DNA from: Verrucomicrobiota bacterium
GTDB lineage: Bacteria; Verrucomicrobiota; Verrucomicrobiia; Verrucomicrobiales; Verrucomicrobiaceae
NCBI GenBank assembly: GCA_963204975.1
Contig: CAUJJC010000233.1
Span: forward strand, 1 to 39,217
Direction: 5' to 3'
Length of the DNA stretch: 39,217 nt
Shown piece by piece: positions 1 through 8,322 of the stretch. Each line of letters begins with the position of its first letter. The stretch's first letter is position 1. The notes under the pieces were generated by a model. It was not told where the DNA came from. It did no database searches and was given only the letters and a program-made list of their open reading frames with translations. The position numbers were made by a program, and so were the translations under genes.

Positions 1-635
1 GCTACATCCAGGTGATAAACCGTATGATGAATACCCCAGGCGGTGCAGGTGGCGTCGCCAATCACGGAGGCCACGAGCACTGGGATCAAGGCCTCGTATT
101 GCACCCGTCCGATGATGAGCACCTCCATCGCAAAGATCGCCCCGGTAAGAGGCGTGCCAAAGACTGCCCCAAATCCCGCAGCGATGCCGCACATGAGCAT
201 CAAACGCCGACTCTCTGGGTCCATACGGAACAACCGCACCAGCATATCGGCCAGGCTTCCGCCCATCTGCACAGCCGTGCCTTCGCGTCCTGCTGAACCA
301 CCGAAAAGATGCGTCACAAGGGTGCCGATCAGCACCAGCGGTGCCATTCGTGTAGGGACACCGCCACCCGGTTTGTGAATCTCATCAATGAGGAGGTTGT
401 TGCCTTTATCCGAACCTTTGCCGCAGTGATGGTAAAGCCATCCCACGGCGACGCCGCCCAGCGGCAGGAACCAAAGCAAATGGGGATGCTGCCACTGGAG
501 TCGAGTCACTTGATCGAGCGACCAAAGGAACAACGCGCTCGCCGATCCCGCCAGAACAGCAACAGGCAAGGCGAGCAACGTCCACCGAAGCAACGAACCC
601 ATGCCTGCGAAGGGAGAGGACGGCGGCGAAAACAT
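1..635 (-). CDS. ClC-family chloride channel/transporter, N-terminal part (3' end cut by window edge)
   Basis: Integral membrane anion channel or H+/Cl- antiporter of the ClC family; about 211 codons are visible and the rest lies off the left edge. The translation contains GGSAGREGTAVQMG, the family's GREGP-type anion-selectivity segment, and AAGFGAVFGTPLTGAIFAME, the following conserved helix. A hydrophobic segment near the N-terminus (WTLLALPVAVLAGSASALFL) fits the first membrane helix. The first ATG is at 635, 22 bases after the sulfatase stop; a second in-frame ATG at 602 would remove 11 residues and cannot be excluded. It probably shares a transcript with the sulfatase upstream. Family assignment is firm; the ion and physiological role are not shown by the sequence. 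Confidence 0.85.
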   Translation of the reverse strand, partial: MFSPPSSPFAGMGSLLRWTLLALPVAVLAGSASALFLWSLDQVTRLQWQHPHLLWFLPLGGVAVGWLYHHCGKGSDKGNNLLIDEIHKPGGGVPTRMAPLVLIGTLVTHLFGGSAGREGTAVQMGGSLADMLVRLFRMDPESRRLMLMCGIAAGFGAVFGTPLTGAIFAMEVLIIGRVQYEALIPVLVASVIGDATCTAWGIHHTVYHLDV

Positions 636-656
636 GGGCAGCGAAGGCTTTGTCCT

Positions 657-2258
657 CTAGGGCTTGGCGTCGGACACCGTGGCCTTGATTGCTTCAGCGA
701 CAGTGCGACTGCCGATCAGTGGCTTGTCATCGAAGGGGCCATCGGCACTCGTCTTGGGCCAAGTGGCTGGATCTGCGAACTGGCCATCGTCTTTGAAGTC
801 CTTCTGCAAGCGAGCGAGTTCAGCCTTCAACTCTGCAAAGAGATTCGCGACATCGGGTTGCTTCGCCTTCTTGGCATCGAACAACAGATTGCGCTGCTCG
901 GAGGGATCATTGACGAGGTCGAAAAGCTCATAGGCATCCTTCTTCCAATAGTGGATCAGCTTGTGCGTGGCCGTGCGCACACCGTAATGGGCAGCGGTGT
1001 TGTGATGGCCTGGATCGTGGTAGTAACGATAATAGAGGGACTTGCGCCACTCAGCGGGAGCTTCGCCACGGAGCAAGGGAGCCATCGAACGGCCCTGCAT
1101 GGAGGCAGGGATGGGTTGCCCGGCGAGGTCGAGGAAAGTGGGGGCGAGGTCGATGTTCGCCACGAATTGCTCCGGCGTGATGCCAGCCTTGATGCCTGGA
1201 CCACGAGCAAGCAAAGGCACGCGCAGACCTGGCTCATACATGAAGCGTTTGTCGTAAAGGCCGAGGTCGCCCAGATACCAGCCGTTGTCCGCTGAGTAGA
1301 TGACGATGGTGTCCTTGGCCAGACCCGATTGTTCCAAGTAATCGAGAACCTGCCCCACACCATCGTCCACGCCCTGAACGCAGGCGAGGTAGTCGCGCAT
1401 GTATTGCTGATACTTCCAGCGCACGAGTTCCTTGCCGGTGAGATTCTGCCCATCCACCATGAGTTCCATCGGCTTGCCATTGAACCACTGCTGAAGCGGC
1501 TTGCCTTTGAGTTGCGGAGGAGCTTCCAGCTTCAAATCGCGACGGGTCAGATCGCGCGCAACCGTCTGCTCATTGACCGGCAAGGCGGCGGGCCTCGTGG
1601 CGTAATCGTCCCATAGTGTGTCGGGCTCGGGGATGAGTTTGTCTTTGAACAGGGCTTTGTTCTTCTCGTCGGGCTCCCATGCACGATGCGGAGCCTTCTG
1701 GTGCAGCATGAGGAAGAAGGGTTTGTCTTTGGGCCGCGTCTTCAGCCACTCGATACCGAGTTCGGTGGTGACGTTGGTGCAGTGGCCTTCGATGGAGAGC
1801 TTGCGCCCAGAGATTAGGAATGTGGGGTTCCAGTAAGCGCCTTGGCCAGGTAGCACGATCCAACGATCAAAGCCCGTGGGATCAGAGCCCAGGTGCCACT
1901 TCCCAATCATTCCGGTGTGATACCCGCCCGCTTGGAGGCGCTTGGCCACATTGTCGCGCGAGCCATCGAAGCTATTGAACACGGGCACGCCATTGAGATG
2001 CGAATACTGCCCGGTGAGCAAGGTGGCACGGCTGGGAGTGCAGATCGAATTGGTGACAAAGGAATTGGTAAACCGAGCGCCCTCTTTTGCCAGACGATCA
2101 ATGTTAGGCGTCTGATTCACCTTCGAGCCGTAACTGGAAATCGCGTGTTGGGCGTGATCATCCGAGAAGATGAAGAGGATATTGGGCGGAGCAGATCGGG
2201 CGTCCGGGGTGCCGACCAGACCGACGAACAGGAGAAGAGTGAAGCAAAGCGATCTCAT
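657..2258 (-). CDS. Exported sulfatase (type I, formylglycine-dependent)
   Basis: Hydrolyses sulfate esters, probably of polysaccharides, outside the cytoplasm. The 533-residue protein begins with a signal peptide (MRSLCFTLLLFVGLVG, ending near DARS). Then come the metal-binding NILFIFSDD segment and, at about residue 73, the active-site motif CTPSRATLLTG. Its Cys is the residue converted to formylglycine in type I sulfatases. LGDLGLYDKRFMYEPGLRVPL is the usual C-terminal metal/substrate region. The frame opens with a TTG at 2276, but the ATG at 2258 starts directly on a clean signal peptide and is preferred. It lies 63 bases after the TauE/SafE-type gene on the same strand. Substrate cannot be read from the sequence. 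Confidence 0.93.
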   Translation of the reverse strand: MRSLCFTLLLFVGLVGTPDARSAPPNILFIFSDDHAQHAISSYGSKVNQTPNIDRLAKEGARFTNSFVTNSICTPSRATLLTGQYSHLNGVPVFNSFDGSRDNVAKRLQAGGYHTGMIGKWHLGSDPTGFDRWIVLPGQGAYWNPTFLISGRKLSIEGHCTNVTTELGIEWLKTRPKDKPFFLMLHQKAPHRAWEPDEKNKALFKDKLIPEPDTLWDDYATRPAALPVNEQTVARDLTRRDLKLEAPPQLKGKPLQQWFNGKPMELMVDGQNLTGKELVRWKYQQYMRDYLACVQGVDDGVGQVLDYLEQSGLAKDTIVIYSADNGWYLGDLGLYDKRFMYEPGLRVPLLARGPGIKAGITPEQFVANIDLAPTFLDLAGQPIPASMQGRSMAPLLRGEAPAEWRKSLYYRYYHDPGHHNTAAHYGVRTATHKLIHYWKKDAYELFDLVNDPSEQRNLLFDAKKAKQPDVANLFAELKAELARLQKDFKDDGQFADPATWPKTSADGPFDDKPLIGSRTVAEAIKATVSDAKP

Positions 2259-2321
2259 GGAGCCGACAAGGAACAAGAGTCCCCGCCGAACGCAACCGCC
2301 ACGACGATCCCTCCACTGCCT

Positions 2322-3005
2322 TCAGGATGGATGACAGCACGAAGCATCCTCGCCCGTCAAAGTGCCGCGTAAACGCCACGCCATTACCATGGCCGCCGCG
2401 AGAGCCAAGCCGCGTTGAACGCGCTTCAGGGCCAACGGCGAGAGTTTGATCCCGAGGCGATGCAATTGAGTCTGCGCCAGCGCCAGCAGCGGCAACGTGC
2501 CCAGCCCAAACGAAATGCTGAACTCCGTGCCTTTCGCAGCCGAACCATTGGCCAGCGCCAGACCGAACATCATGTAAAGCGGGCCGCACGGCAGCAGAGG
2601 CGTGGCAAATCCGAGCGCGGAAGCCCGCGCAGCGCTGCCGAATTGCATCGCCTTCATTCGCAGCCGCGCCATGGGCCGCGTGAGGAAGGCGGGCTTGGGC
2701 AGCCAGACATCAGCCCCAATGCCCACGAGGATGAAGACAATCACGAGCAGCCAGGGAAACATCGCAATGCCGCGATGTTGCAGCCACGCCTTGGGCAATG
2801 TGCCCAGGGTGCCCGCCACCGCCCCCACGATGCCGTAGGCCGTCAGGCGTGCGCCGTGGTAGAGCGCGGTGTCGCGCAAAAAGGTGGAATTCGTCCCTCT
2901 CGCCACCGCCCAGGAACACGCGAGCGGGCCGCACATTCCTACACAATGCAAGCTGGTCACCAGACCGGCGACGAAGGCAGCAGCACTGGTATCAAGCGGT
3001 TGCAT
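2322..3005 (-). CDS. TauE/SafE-type membrane protein of the cbb3 cluster (COG2836-like)
   Basis: A 227-residue polytopic membrane protein with the N-terminal motif SLHCVGMCGPL in its first helix and a second Cys/Pro segment, PLLPCGPLYMMFG. This is the compact, MCG-containing branch of TauE/SafE proteins that usually sits in cbb3 oxidase clusters and is linked to cytochrome c or copper maturation rather than sulfite export. The C-terminus ends in CCHPS, a possible metal ligand. It starts with ATG 4 bases after the stop of the small FixH-like gene and is the likely last maturation gene of the operon. Branch assignment rests on motif and neighbourhood; the transported species is inferred. Confidence 0.8.
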   Translation of the reverse strand: MQPLDTSAAAFVAGLVTSLHCVGMCGPLACSWAVARGTNSTFLRDTALYHGARLTAYGIVGAVAGTLGTLPKAWLQHRGIAMFPWLLVIVFILVGIGADVWLPKPAFLTRPMARLRMKAMQFGSAARASALGFATPLLPCGPLYMMFGLALANGSAAKGTEFSISFGLGTLPLLALAQTQLHRLGIKLSPLALKRVQRGLALAAAMVMAWRLRGTLTGEDASCCHPS

Positions 3006-3009
3006 GGTG

Positions 3010-3231
3010 TTACTCCACCTGAGATTTAACGAGCGGAATCGCCTCAGGCTGATGCTTCACCGCCATGAAAATCATGACGCCCCAGGCGCTGAACATCAAT
3101 CCGAAGGCGAAGATGACGAAGAGCCAGGGCCGCTTGCCGATGAAACCTGGCGGCTTCGCGCAGGGGCTGCTCTGCGATGAATCGCAGTCGCGATCACTGC
3201 TGGAGGTATTGTTTGGCGTCGAGGTAGCCAT
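3010..3231 (-). CDS. Small single-span membrane protein, FixH-like anchor
   Basis: A 73-residue protein with a polar Ser/Thr/Asp-rich N-terminus, then KRPWLFVIFAFGLMFSAWGVMIFMA, a single membrane span that resembles the N-terminal anchor of FixH/CcoH. The large periplasmic domain of a normal FixH (about 150 residues) is absent. The frame could open with TTG at 3261; the ATG at 3231 is preferred and overlaps the end of ccoG by 38 bases. Position between CcoG and the TauE/SafE-type gene fits a cbb3 assembly role. FixH identity is an inference from the membrane span and location only. Confidence 0.6.
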   Translation of the reverse strand: MATSTPNNTSSSDRDCDSSQSSPCAKPPGFIGKRPWLFVIFAFGLMFSAWGVMIFMAVKHQPEAIPLVKSQVE

Positions 3232-4681
3232 TGTCTTTGAGCTTGGGGTTGGGTCCGACAAATTCGAGGGGGCGAGTGGTCATCGTAGCACCACTGACTT
3301 CATCCGTGATGCGGATCACCATTTTGTAAGGTTTCGCATATTTATCAGCAGGCATGGAGAGCACGAGCGGGCGGACTTCTTCCTTCTGACCAGAGATCGT
3401 CAAACTGGTCTCTGTGCCGCTCGCCTTCATATTGGCAGGCACGTCGCCTTCCAGCGCGAACCGGAAGCTGCGGGGCTCGTTGCGCTTGTTGATCAGACGC
3501 ACGAGGAACTGATTCTTGAGTTCACCAGAGGAGAGGAAGTAGGTGCTGCCAGGCATCCGCAGCACGACGCCATACATCGGTGAGATGCGCGTGGCGGCAA
3601 AAGCGAAGGCGGTAGCACCGACGGCGAGAAGCATGGAGTATAGAATGATTCGAGGGCGAATGAACTTCGTCTTGCCCCCTCCAAGTCCCACATACGAATC
3701 ATAGCGAATCAGGCCTGGCTTGCGGCCCAGTTTCTTCATGATGTCACCGCAGGCGTCAACACATGCAGCACAGCCAATGCACTCGAGTTGCAGACCATTG
3801 CGAATATCGATCCCAGTTGGGCAGACCTGCACGCATCGGTTGCAGCTCACGCAATCGCCCGCATTGGGATCGTTGGCACGACCACGGGGTTCGCCTCGGG
3901 TTTTGTCATAACCAATGATGACCGTGTTGTCGTCGCTGAGCGCGGACTGTAGCCGGCCATAAGGGCACATGATGACGCAGAACTGCTCGCGAAACCAACT
4001 GAAGCAAAAGTAGAGCACTACCGTGAGGAAAGCGACGACGCTGAAGGCGAAGGCATGTCCCTGAGGCGACTGCTGCATCATTTCATACAGGCCTTTGATG
4101 GACACGAAGTAACTGAGAAAGACATGGGCGATCAATGCGGCCATCAAGAGGTAGATGCCGTGCTTGAGGGCGCGCCGGGCGACCTTGCCTGCCGACCAGG
4201 GAGCTTTATCGAGCTGCCGACGCGCAGGCGCATCACCATCAATGAGCCGCTCCACGCGCCGGAATACGTGCTCAAGAAAGACCGTGTAGGGGCATGTCCA
4301 TCCACACCAGACACGACCAAAAAGCGCCGTGATGTAGAAGAGTGAAAAGCCCAATCCTGTGACCAGAAAGAAAAACACCCACAGGTCTTGAGTAGCCAAT
4401 GTCAGGCCGAAGAAATGGAAGCGTCGATTGACCGCATCAAGGAAGACGGCCGGAAATCCTCCCACCGGAATCCATGGAAGGGCGACGTAAACGGTGAGCA
4501 AGCCCAGCGCTACGATCCGTCGCCACTTGGTGAAGAAGCCGGAGACATCGGAAGGATGAAGAGTTTTCTTTGATCCATCCTCGCGGATGGACCCGAGGGA
4601 GGTGGTATTGAGTTCAGTTTTCAAGGGGTTTGAGGGGTGAGAGACTTGAAGAACAGCGCTCCGGGGAATGGAGGAGGCCAC
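3194..4681 (-). CDS. ccoG: Cytochrome c oxidase accessory protein CcoG/FixG
   Basis: A 495-residue membrane iron-sulfur protein that supports copper handling during cbb3 oxidase assembly. Hydrophobic helices occupy the N-terminal half, with GRVWCGWTCPYTVFLEH between them. Two ferredoxin-type clusters follow: CVSCNRCVQVCPTG and CIGCAACVDACGD. The C-terminal 120 residues form the beta-rich periplasmic domain usual for FixG. The start is GTG at 4681, supported by a strong GGAGGAGG ribosome binding site six bases upstream and by the lack of any ATG before the first membrane helix. It follows ccoP by 41 bases and overlaps the next small gene. Confidence 0.95.
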   Translation of the reverse strand: MASSIPRSAVLQVSHPSNPLKTELNTTSLGSIREDGSKKTLHPSDVSGFFTKWRRIVALGLLTVYVALPWIPVGGFPAVFLDAVNRRFHFFGLTLATQDLWVFFFLVTGLGFSLFYITALFGRVWCGWTCPYTVFLEHVFRRVERLIDGDAPARRQLDKAPWSAGKVARRALKHGIYLLMAALIAHVFLSYFVSIKGLYEMMQQSPQGHAFAFSVVAFLTVVLYFCFSWFREQFCVIMCPYGRLQSALSDDNTVIIGYDKTRGEPRGRANDPNAGDCVSCNRCVQVCPTGIDIRNGLQLECIGCAACVDACGDIMKKLGRKPGLIRYDSYVGLGGGKTKFIRPRIILYSMLLAVGATAFAFAATRISPMYGVVLRMPGSTYFLSSGELKNQFLVRLINKRNEPRSFRFALEGDVPANMKASGTETSLTISGQKEEVRPLVLSMPADKYAKPYKMVIRITDEVSGATMTTRPLEFVGPNPKLKDNGYLDAKQYLQQ

Positions 4682-4687
4682 TATCGG

Positions 4688-4695
4688 CCTCCTCC
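4688..4695 (-). promoter_or_regulatory. Ribosome binding site deciding the GTG start of ccoG
   Basis: Read on the minus strand this is GGAGGAGG, followed by six bases and the GTG at 4681. It is the clearest Shine-Dalgarno match noticed in the window; most other starts here lack one. It settles an otherwise uncertain non-ATG start. Confidence 0.75.
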
Positions 4696-4722
4696 GAATT
4701 CATCAGATGAGGTGCACGCGCC

Positions 4723-5415
4723 CTACTTGGCCTGTGGAGCAGCAGGAGCAGGTGGCGGTGCCGCGTTAGGAGATGGAGCTGGAGTTGCGCTAGGAGCTGG
4801 AGCGGCTGCACCTCCAAGTTTCGGTGAATCTGCCGAGAGCTTCACTGGCTCTCCTTCTTTGTGATAGCTGAGGATGAATGCTGCGAGTTCGGTCACACGC
4901 TTAACCCCGAGAACTGGCTCCCAGGCGATCATGCCTTTGGTGACATCGGGTGCCCCCTTGCGGATGATGTTGAGCATCTCGATCGGAGTGCCCCCATGCT
5001 TCCACTCTTGGTCGTTGAGCGGCAGGCCTGGCAGCTTAGCTCCACCAAGGGTGCCCGAAAGATCGGGCGCATGACAGGTGACGCACATGCCTGGAGTCAT
5101 GAAGGTCGCCTTGCCTGCCTCGACGACTTTGGGGTCACGAGACATTTCCCAGAGCTGGGCATCGGTGACGCCACCCATCAGCTTTTCACGAGCGGCTTGC
5201 TGTTCGGCGATGAAGCTGTCCATCGTGGCCTCATCAGATTTACCGATGCCGAACTGATAGTAGGCCAACCAAGCGACAACAAACCAGACGATGGTGATGT
5301 AGAGCGTGAAAAGCCACCAGTTGGGCAGCTTCTGATCATACTCCTGAATACCATCATAGACGTGATCGCGAAGTTGCGGTTCCGAGGACGAAGAAGGTGT
5401 AGGTGATGAGTCCAT
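4723..5415 (-). CDS. ccoP: cbb3 oxidase subunit CcoP, mono-haem form
   Basis: Membrane-anchored c-type cytochrome that feeds electrons to the oxidase. The N-terminus carries the FixP_N signature (HVYDGIQEYDQKLPNWW) and one membrane helix (LFTLYITIVWFVVAWLAYY). A single haem-attachment site, CVTCH, lies near residue 112, with a distal Met candidate in GMIAWEPVLG. Typical CcoP has two haem c domains and about 300 residues; this one has one domain, 230 residues and an Ala/Pro-rich tail of about 40 residues. It starts with ATG six bases after the ccoQ-like stop. The subunit call is firm; loss of the second haem domain is read directly from the translation. Confidence 0.92.
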   Translation of the reverse strand: MDSSPTPSSSSEPQLRDHVYDGIQEYDQKLPNWWLFTLYITIVWFVVAWLAYYQFGIGKSDEATMDSFIAEQQAAREKLMGGVTDAQLWEMSRDPKVVEAGKATFMTPGMCVTCHAPDLSGTLGGAKLPGLPLNDQEWKHGGTPIEMLNIIRKGAPDVTKGMIAWEPVLGVKRVTELAAFILSYHKEGEPVKLSADSPKLGGAAAPAPSATPAPSPNAAPPPAPAAPQAK

Positions 5416-5421
5416 GGCAAA

Positions 5422-5574
5422 TTAGTCGAGTGGAAGGTTGGACATGCGGTCGGCCTTGTCTTTGCGCAGCATGAGACCGCGCAAGGTCATGAGGCCATAC
5501 ACAAAGCTGGTGGCTGCGAAGGCGACCAGGGGCACCCAGTTGTGCCACTGTTCATAGATGACGCGTGAGAACAT
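5422..5574 (-). CDS. ccoQ: Small cbb3 oxidase subunit, CcoQ-like
   Basis: A 50-residue protein between ccoNO and ccoP. It starts MFSRVIYEQWHNW and has one membrane span (VPLVAFAATSFVYGLMTL), then a basic stretch (RGLMLRKDKADR). Size, single span, cytoplasmic charged tail and place in the operon match CcoQ/FixQ, which stabilises the oxidase-CcoP interaction. ATG is at 5574 and TAA at 5422-5424; the stop of ccoNO lies 15 bases upstream and ccoP begins 6 bases downstream. CcoQ sequences are poorly conserved, so the name rests mainly on position and topology. Confidence 0.78.
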   Translation of the reverse strand: MFSRVIYEQWHNWVPLVAFAATSFVYGLMTLRGLMLRKDKADRMSNLPLD

Positions 5575-5589
5575 ATGCTGGGGTGTAGA

Positions 5590-7977
5590 TTAGGGTTGGA
5601 CTTGAGCACTGCGGAAGTTGTCCGGGATGCCAGGCTTGATGGGGAATGGGATGCCAAGTTTCTTCTTGGACATGTCTTCTTCGATCTTCGGCTGCTCGTA
5701 TTGTCCCAGCTTCTGGAGGTAGGCGATGATCGCCACCATCTGGGTATTGGGAGCCACCTGGACGCCGCTGCCCTTGAGGTCGGTGGCGATCTTCTCACCC
5801 TGTTCGAGGGCGTTCAGTTTGATGGCGGTTGCTTCCATCGCTGGGTAAGGAACCCCCAGCTTGGTGAGAACTGCAATTTTTCCTGGCAGTGCTTTCTGAT
5901 CGAATTCCTTCTCTGCGAGATGCTTGTAAGGAGGCATGTTGGAACCAGGCGACATGGAACGTGGATCCATCATGTGCTGGTAGTGCCAGAGGTTATTGCG
6001 GACGCCACCTTCGCGAGCGAGGTCAGGACCGGTGCGCTTCGATCCCCACTGGAACGGATGATCATAAATGCTCTCGCCGAGGCGGGAGTAGCCTTGATCA
6101 GGCGCAGGCCCGTAGCGCATGACATCGGGCACCAAGGTGCGGATCATCTGCGAGTGGCAGTTGTAACAACCTTCCTCGACATAGAGATCGCGTCCGGCAA
6201 GCTCAAGAGGTGTGTAGAGCTTCTGAATACGATCTTCCACGTTCTTCGCGGTATTGACCGTCATCGTGGGGATGATCTGAATGAGGCCACCGATAACCAC
6301 TGCAACGAAGGTCAGCACCGTGAACGGCAGGTAGTTGTGGAGGAGTTTGTCATACCAGAAAGACCATTTCTGGCTGCTTTGATTGAACTTCCTTATCGCA
6401 AGACCTGTGAAGATCACCGCACAGACCAGTGAGACGACATCCGAGCCCTTGGGCAGGAACAGCCATCCGCCAATCAAGATAAAAGCGCCGAAGGTGTAAG
6501 CGACGGGGTCATTGATGAAGGTGTCCTTCCAGCTCATGTTATCCTTCTCACCACGGTCAATGACATCCACTTCGCGAGTCTCGTTGTAGGGAGTGCCTGC
6601 GCGAATGGTCATGAACAGATTCCAGCACATGACGACGAAGCCGACGAGATACATGGCACCGCCAATGATACGTAGCTCCATCAGAGGACGGATCGACTGA
6701 AGGGTATCGAGGAAGGTGTATTGCAGGCCGCTGCCATCAGCGGTCGTGGCACTGAGCATGAGGCCCTGCATCACCCCGGAGATCCACATGGCAACCACAT
6801 AAAGCAAGATGCCGAAGGTGCCGATCCAGAAGTGGAAATTGGCAGCCGCGATGGAATGCAGCTTCGTCTTCCAAAGACGAGGGGCGAGCCAGTAGAACAT
6901 GCCCGCCGCCATGAAACCATTCCAGCCAAGCGCACCGCTGTGAACATGGCCAATGGTCCAGTCCGAGTAGTGCGAAAGGGAGTTCACTGCACGAATCGAA
7001 AGGAGCGGCCCTTCAAAGGTGGACATGCCGTAAAAGGTCACGGCAGCAATGAAGAACTTCACCACAGGGTCGGTGCGCAGCTTGTCCCAAGCACCACGAA
7101 GGGTAAGCAACCCGTTCAGCATACCGCCCCACGATGGAGCCCAGAGCATCAAGCTGAAGAACATGCCAAGCAACTGTAGCCACTTGGGCAACGCTGTATG
7201 CAGCAAATGATGTGGTCCTGCCCAGATGTAAAGGAACACCAGCGACCAGAAGTGAACGATGGACAGACGATACGAATAAACCGGGCGCTCTGCCGCCTTG
7301 GGCAGGAAGTAATACATGATGCCGAGAATCGGTGTGGTGAGGAAGAAGGCGACGGCGTTGTGACCATACCACCATTGCACCAGCGCATTCTGCACACCGC
7401 CAAAGAACGAATAGCTATGCGTGAGACTCGTCGGCAGAGACAAGTGGTTCACAATGTAGAGCATCGCCACCGTCACGATGGTGGAGATGTAGAACCACAG
7501 CGCCACGTAGATGGACGGTTCGTTACGCTTGTGCAGCGTCATGAAGAAATTGATCGAGAACACCACCCAAATCAGCGCAACGGCGATATTGATCGGCCAG
7601 ATCAGCTCCGCATACTCCTGACCTCTGGAATAGCCCAGCGGGAGTGTGATGGCAGCCGCGGCGATGATCAATTGCCAGCCCCAAAAGTGGATCGAGGAGA
7701 GCAGATCCGAACCCATGCGACACTTGCACAAGCGCTGCGTGGAGTAGTAGATGCCCGCGAACATCATATTGCCCACGAAGGCAAAGATGGCTGCGTTCGT
7801 ATGCAGCGGACGCAGGCGGCCAAAGGAGAGCCACTCAGCGAGGTTGAGCTGATGAAAATTCAACTGGGAGGCGATCAGCACGCCTACCAGCATGGCGACG
7901 ACACCGAAGATGAGCGATGCCAGCATGAACTGGCGCACAACCCGGTCGTTGTATTCAATGGTGGTCTTGGTGGTCAT
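5590..7977 (-). CDS. ccoNO: cbb3 cytochrome c oxidase, fused subunits I and II (CcoN-CcoO)
   Basis: The catalytic core of a high-affinity terminal oxidase reducing O2 to water. Residues 1 to about 500 are the CcoN haem-copper subunit, with about 12 helices and conserved His segments (LHTNAAIFAF, WWYGHNAVAFFL, AGPHHLLHTALP, GHVHSGALGWNG). From about 530 the chain continues as CcoO: one helix, then the haem c site CYNCH near residue 603 and the CcoO segment DHPFQWGSKRTGPDLAREGG. At 795 residues the length equals both subunits combined; such fusions are known in several phyla. The ATG at 7977 overlaps the TGA of the upstream small gene as ATGA, so translation is probably coupled. Confidence 0.96.
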   Translation of the reverse strand: MTTKTTIEYNDRVVRQFMLASLIFGVVAMLVGVLIASQLNFHQLNLAEWLSFGRLRPLHTNAAIFAFVGNMMFAGIYYSTQRLCKCRMGSDLLSSIHFWGWQLIIAAAAITLPLGYSRGQEYAELIWPINIAVALIWVVFSINFFMTLHKRNEPSIYVALWFYISTIVTVAMLYIVNHLSLPTSLTHSYSFFGGVQNALVQWWYGHNAVAFFLTTPILGIMYYFLPKAAERPVYSYRLSIVHFWSLVFLYIWAGPHHLLHTALPKWLQLLGMFFSLMLWAPSWGGMLNGLLTLRGAWDKLRTDPVVKFFIAAVTFYGMSTFEGPLLSIRAVNSLSHYSDWTIGHVHSGALGWNGFMAAGMFYWLAPRLWKTKLHSIAAANFHFWIGTFGILLYVVAMWISGVMQGLMLSATTADGSGLQYTFLDTLQSIRPLMELRIIGGAMYLVGFVVMCWNLFMTIRAGTPYNETREVDVIDRGEKDNMSWKDTFINDPVAYTFGAFILIGGWLFLPKGSDVVSLVCAVIFTGLAIRKFNQSSQKWSFWYDKLLHNYLPFTVLTFVAVVIGGLIQIIPTMTVNTAKNVEDRIQKLYTPLELAGRDLYVEEGCYNCHSQMIRTLVPDVMRYGPAPDQGYSRLGESIYDHPFQWGSKRTGPDLAREGGVRNNLWHYQHMMDPRSMSPGSNMPPYKHLAEKEFDQKALPGKIAVLTKLGVPYPAMEATAIKLNALEQGEKIATDLKGSGVQVAPNTQMVAIIAYLQKLGQYEQPKIEEDMSKKKLGIPFPIKPGIPDNFRSAQVQP

Positions 7978-8168
7978 AGAGGAGATTGATGGGGTGGGAT
8001 CGTTGTGTCGTTCTTGCGGACAGGGGCTGCTCTCAAGTCATCCAATGGAAGGAGGGCATCTTGCTCCAAACTGCTGCGTCGGCGTTGCGATCTTTCGGCC
8101 ACAAAAAGCGCCGCAAACAAGACGGCGAACATGAGACTGACGAAAATGGTGACGGCAAAGACTTCCAT
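7974..8168 (-). CDS. Small membrane protein at head of cbb3 operon, CcoS-like
   Basis: A 64-residue protein opening with MEVFAVTIFVSLMFAVLFAALFVAE, a single membrane span, then an Arg-rich and acidic tail (SQRRRSSLEQDALLPLDD). One span followed by a short acidic tail is the build of CcoS/FixS, the oxidase maturation factor. The frame extends upstream to 8300, but that part is low quality and the ATG at 8168 starts directly on the membrane segment. Its TGA overlaps the ccoNO ATG by four bases. It is the first gene of the operon. CcoS identity is inferred from topology and location. Confidence 0.6.
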   Translation of the reverse strand: MEVFAVTIFVSLMFAVLFAALFVAERSQRRRSSLEQDALLPLDDLRAAPVRKNDTTIPPHQSPL

Positions 8169-8305
8169 GGATGTGTGAGAGGTGGCGTCGTTTCCAACGC
8201 TGCTGCAATCAAGAACAGAACTCAAGCCCTTGCTCCTCCCTGCTTGGTTTAGCATGACCTGATCTTGCGAAGCTATCTCGCGCACAAATTGCGCACCCAT
8301 TGTCC

Positions 8306-8319
8306 TTGATCTAAATCAT
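8306..8319. promoter_or_regulatory. FNR/FixK-type (anaerobox) operator
   Basis: The sequence TTGAT-CTAA-ATCAT matches the CRP/FNR-family consensus TTGAT-N4-ATCAA at nine of ten positions. It lies 138 bases upstream of the CcoS-like ATG, the first gene of the cbb3 operon, and ends 3 bases before the flavin reductase ATG at 8323. cbb3 operons are classic targets of FNR, ANR and FixK, so activation of the minus-strand operon under low oxygen is the natural reading. For the plus-strand gene the site would overlap the start region and could only repress. No matching -10 element was clear on either strand. Confidence 0.65.
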
Positions 8320-8322
8320 ACC

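Noticed and set aside
309..1295. Long plus-strand open frame opposite the sulfatase and ClC genes
   Set aside because: It is antisense to two genes with clear family motifs and its translation has no recognisable domain; GC-rich DNA commonly leaves such frames open.
657..3005. Functional link between the sulfatase and a sulfite exporter (TauE/SafE) next to it
   Set aside because: The TauE/SafE-type protein has the MCG motif and cbb3-cluster location of the cytochrome/copper maturation branch, so proximity to the sulfatase is not evidence for sulfite export.
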